Shown here: positions 60,701 through 64,000 of the stretch, piece by piece | Layout: every line of letters begins with the position of its first letter | How positions within the stretch are numbered: the stretch's first letter is position 1 | From: Diatrype stigma | Taxonomy: Eukaryota > Ascomycota > Sordariomycetes > Xylariales > Diatrypaceae | Length of the DNA: 64,000 nt | Assembly: GCA_022225965.2 (NCBI GenBank) | Contig: JAKJXP020000070.1 | Span: forward strand, 124,001-188,000 | Reading direction: 5' to 3' | Made by a program: the position numbers and the translations under genes | Notes under the pieces: model-generated | Seen by the model: only the letters and a program-made list of their open reading frames with translations | Database searches by the model: none | Told to the model about the DNA's origin: nothing

Positions 60701-62015
60701 ATCGGACCATACGGTGGGCTGGCTGGGTGGTGCCGTCTCTTCGGAATGCGGGGGAGGGGTACTGTAGCATCAGTAGCTACCATGTATGTAGGAATTAACA
60801 GTCACTGGGTACCTCTGTAGGTACATATCCACAACCACTACGTAGTCGTTGTAAGGTCTCTAAGACTGAGGTTCATCAACTACATACATAGTAGTTAACT
60901 TCCTTCACCAAACTGTGCCATAAAATATATAATACTCAGCATCTCTGGAGCATCTTCATGAGCCGAGACATGTTTGGTTACATCACGTTATCGCGTACTT
61001 GATAGTCTCTGAAAGAATACAGGACAACCGGAAGCTACCAAAGTGAACGCATCACTTTTTGTTGTAATGCGTCGGGTATGTACGCACTCAGTTATTGTCA
61101 TCTTCGTTGTGGGGTGCGTGGGGTGGAAACAGGGTCATCTACTTCAACGCCTGAAAACAAGATCAATCATAGATCATTGCAGTAATTTCGATTTCAATAA
61201 TCGGTAGTTCATGGGATTTTTGGAATGTTTAAGCGAGTTATGGATACATCTTCCAGGTGTGAAATATAATAGAGAATTCACCAATGGAGCGGAATCCATA
61301 CCTGCCAGCTTTCGTTCGTTCACTCAGGTAGGGAAGCCATGCCCCCTATTCTCATAAAAATCGATTTCGACGTCTATTGGCCTTCATTTACCCCAAACTT
61401 GAATGCTCAGAGGAGACATGACTACAATACATAGTTCGCAGCCGAATATATCAATGAAGGTATGCCCATAAACAATTGACATAAAAGTGACTACCCGGCG
61501 TTCAGTATGAGATGTACTTCATCAATTCGAAACAACTTCCATATCAGGATAACCGTTCGGAAGTACGTAAGGTGTTATTACTCGCTCCTGTACAACTCAC
61601 CCCTATTTCACGCGACCACCTTACAACCAACTACTGCTGCGACTGTTGTTGTAATTTACTTAGGATAGTTACGATGAGCTGCTAGATGAAGTTGATGTAA
61701 AGACGTTACTTGTATCTTCTCGGTACAGTCACCTCTGGCGAGTCCATCCAGTGGCTGCTTGTTACGACCTGGGTAAGTAGTACGAATTGTTACTAACTGC
61801 AAGACGTTAAGTATTTAAAATAATTACTAAACGATTAAGAACGGGGCATTGTATATACTACATACCTCGTACGTTTCTAGCAAAGGGTATAAGGGGTAGA
61901 TGATTATGGCGGCAAATAGTTAGATAGGTGAATACAGATTTAACATCACTAATAGCATGCATAAATATGGTTCACACTTCAGCAAATATTCTGAGAGACC
62001 AGATAACTCAGTACG

Positions 62016-63185
62016 TCACTCCTTAGTCCCCGCTACCGCAGGAACAAACAAGTCCCGGTGTAGCGACAGGATGTCAATATCAGGCCGTACGCATGCATGG
62101 AACAACAAGCCCTTCGGCTTGCGGTTGAGGCTAGGCTGATATCGCCGCTCGTGGCTGGGATTCACCAGTGCGAAGTCGAACTTCTGAAACAGGATGGCGA
62201 CGGCCACCGTGATCTCCTGCATGGCGAAGTGACTCCCGATGCAGCTCCGGAGGTAGTTTCTGAACAGCTTGAAGGAGTTCTTCGGAAGCTTCTCAAAGTT
62301 CCCCTCGTGCAATCTCTCGGGCCGCAACTCGACAGCGTCGTCGCCGAAGACGACCTGGTCCCGATGGAGCGCGGGAATAAACACTATGGTTGTCTGGCCG
62401 CGTTGTATCTCATATCGTACCGCTTCCCGATGATGATGGGAATATCATTGTCATCGTCAACGGAATGCGTAACCGCGATTATAGGCGCAGGTGATTCGAG
62501 GCGCAGAGTCTCGAGCAGGCCCGTGGTGTCGTGGCCGGCAAAAGGAAGGCGATTATGTTATCCATGATCATCAATCCGGCGAGCTGCTTACCCCTGACTC
62601 GATTAAGCATTGCCCGTCTCCTGCATCTTACGTGAGCCAAGAAGGACGGTTGGAACGCCGCTGAATCTCGGCGATAATAACGCCAAAGCGTTGTACGAAA
62701 GGGTAGCAGTCGTGATAGAAACTAGAAAGAGTTGAAGCGTGTGTACATCCCATAGCAGTCAGGACGATGGTGTCAAGTATCAGACGCATGAAATTAGTCG
62801 AAACATCCATCGGATTCTCTGACCCGTGTCGCGCCCATGTTCAGAGAGTGTGGCTTGATATCGAGCATCTCGTCAAGCATGTTCCTCACAGAGGGTAGTG
62901 CAAATGCCGGGTTCATCGTTCGGCCGACCTTTCCCCAGTTCTCCTGAGCCGTGTCGGCAGTGAAGAACCCGGTTGGCAGCACCTTTGCCAGAACCCCTGT
63001 CGACCCCATGATGTGTTAGGCTCCTGCCCGTACCGCCGAGATAGAGCTTGAAAATCCGGTCCCATGCTTCGGTTGGGGTCACGAAGCTTTGCATTGTTGT
63101 TGAGATCGATGGCTAGCAAGTTGCCAGTGAACGTCCAGCCTGGAGTCCGGCAATCTCCATGTTGGCCTACCCGGGGCCAAATAAT
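62016..63185 (-). pseudogene. cytochrome P450 heme-domain pseudogene (CYP505-like)
   Basis: On the minus strand, pieces of a fungal P450 heme domain appear in order but in different frames. CRTPGWTFTGNLLAIDLNNN (about 63160) is the N-terminal Pro-rich entry. EAWDRIFKLYLGGTG is followed by TGFFTADTAQENWGK and PAFALPSVRNMLDEMLDI. DVSTNFMRLILDTIVLTAMG and RRSNRPSWLT come next. FAGHDTTGLLETLRLESPAP (about 62540) is the I-helix motif joined directly to the K-helix ExxR. PALHRDQVVFGDDAVELRPE and KLFRNYLRSCIGSHFAMQE (heme loop; F-x-x-G-x-R-x-C-x-G has lost its first Gly) complete it. Order and wording resemble the self-sufficient CYP505/P450foxy branch, but no reductase domain follows. At least three frameshifts, a deletion after YLGGTG and a deletion of roughly 50 residues between I and K helices make it non-functional. 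Confidence 0.85.
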
Positions 63186-64000
63186 CTTTTTTTTTCTTTC
63201 CTTTTTGGCTCGCAACAAAAGAGCGGCTGTGAAAGCGGTGTTGCAACAGAAAAGAAGGGGCTAATTACCAGTTCAGACGAAAAGAAACACCGCAGTCTGG
63301 AGGAATGTCCAGTGGAAGATGGATGTTGGCCCTAGGCTTGAGGTCTGTCTGGAAAACTTAATAACTCTGTGCCACTATCACCTGTAATAACTATGGCAAT
63401 ATGTAAGGGGGTGGGCTCGGCCATCAAAAAAGCAGGGGTTTATCTGGAGGGTGGTGCTGGAGTCGCGATAGATGACCGGTCACCTTACAAGGAAAATTAA
63501 AGCTACTAACAGGTTTGAACTCGACTACAACACCTAATAAGATGGGTATCAAGTTGACACCCTTCAGATCTTGCTGTATTGTGAATAATATAACTTATTC
63601 TGCCTTGGTTTCATATCTCTCCTCAGCTGTCTTGTCTATGAAGGTATCGTCACCCAAGGACTACGTCAACAGCACGATACTGTATAATACTGTGTTTCCA
63701 GGTTCCTGATTATCTTGTTTTCTTGAAGTTGTCCTGTTAGGGGTTTCTGACTGAAGTGGCAAGCCCTGAAACTTGAGAAACGTTCATTCGGCATATAAGA
63801 TATATTTCTCGAGTCGAATCCAAATTATTATCTTGCTAATAGTGATTGCCAAACCTCCGCATTTGAATAATGCACATTGCTCCATTTCTTGCCTCTATCT
63901 AGCAGCGACCTGCCACGCCAGGCAACAAAGCCCCTGCATGCCACGAAACTTTTAACCAATGGAATGTATTGATCTTCAGACCTACTTGCAAGTCGGACTT
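63186..64000. other. right edge, AT-rich, no gene recognised
   Basis: Short frames only and no domain. It could contain the original promoter of the P450 relic. Confidence 0.45.

Larger units (their letters stand above)
54606..61999. other. 7.4-kb gene-poor region
   Basis: No intact gene recognised. The stretch holds a 60-base G homopolymer (55217-55276), a possible coding relic near 57419-57793, G/T-rich simple sequence (59258-59310) and AT-richer sequence from about 60,900. Open frames are short, overlapping and without domains. With the P450 relic to its right it resembles a decaying or subtelomeric segment. Confidence 0.45.

Noticed and set aside
1..64000. tRNA, rRNA, CRISPR arrays, intact transposons
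   Set aside because: I scanned for B-box-like GGTTCGANTCC words, regularly spaced repeats and transposase or reverse transcriptase motifs and found none I could support; a covariance-model and repeat search would be decisive.

Overview
The window reads as a chromosome segment from a filamentous ascomycete (Pezizomycotina, most likely Sordariomycetes). The reasons are short introns (mostly 48-70 nt, GT..AG, often with a CTAAC/CTGAC branch site), two Zn2Cys6 regulators, an iterative type I polyketide synthase, a self-sufficient-type P450 relic, a COP9/TREX-2-like PCI subunit and a cytosolic eL20 gene. Microsatellites built from TACC/GGTA units are scattered throughout. I cannot name the genus. 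All gene models are hand-spliced from reading frame and splice consensus; none was checked by search or RNA data.

Left part (1-18,000): about 5 kb without a recognisable gene, then a six-exon Msb1/Mug8-type morphogenesis gene (5146-8578). Next come an unrecognised coiled-coil gene (minus), a Ser/Thr-rich secreted protein with three 19-residue repeats (minus), a tiny secreted protein, and a four-exon BTB/POZ gene (16391-17487).

Middle part (19,000-34,300): a decapitated sulfotransferase fragment fused to foreign sequence is followed by the conserved divergent pair csn12 (minus) and rpl20 (plus). A large single-exon Zn2Cys6 regulator follows. Then an MFS transporter and a signal-peptide-bearing agmatinase-type ureohydrolase diverge from a 694 bp region holding eight HGATAR sites. 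This pair looks like a nitrogen-regulated agmatine/polyamine uptake and utilisation module. A second Zn2Cys6 regulator lies just downstream.

Polyketide region (about 32,300-49,750): the second regulator, a monocarboxylate-type MFS transporter, an extended-SDR/dihydroflavonol-reductase-like enzyme and a nine-exon polyketide synthase (KS-AT-DH-MT-KR-ACP, no ER, no release domain) form a plausible biosynthetic cluster. The regulator would control it, the synthase build and C-methylate a partly reduced chain, the reductase tailor it and the transporter export it. I do not recognise the product.

Right part (50,000-64,000): a proline-rich tandem-repeat secreted protein and a GNAT acetyltransferase are followed by more than 9 kb with no intact gene. 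That stretch contains an uninterrupted 60-base G run and a heavily damaged P450 pseudogene. The gene-poor, relic-bearing character suggests a rapidly evolving, possibly subtelomeric, end. No tRNA, rRNA, CRISPR or intact transposon was found.
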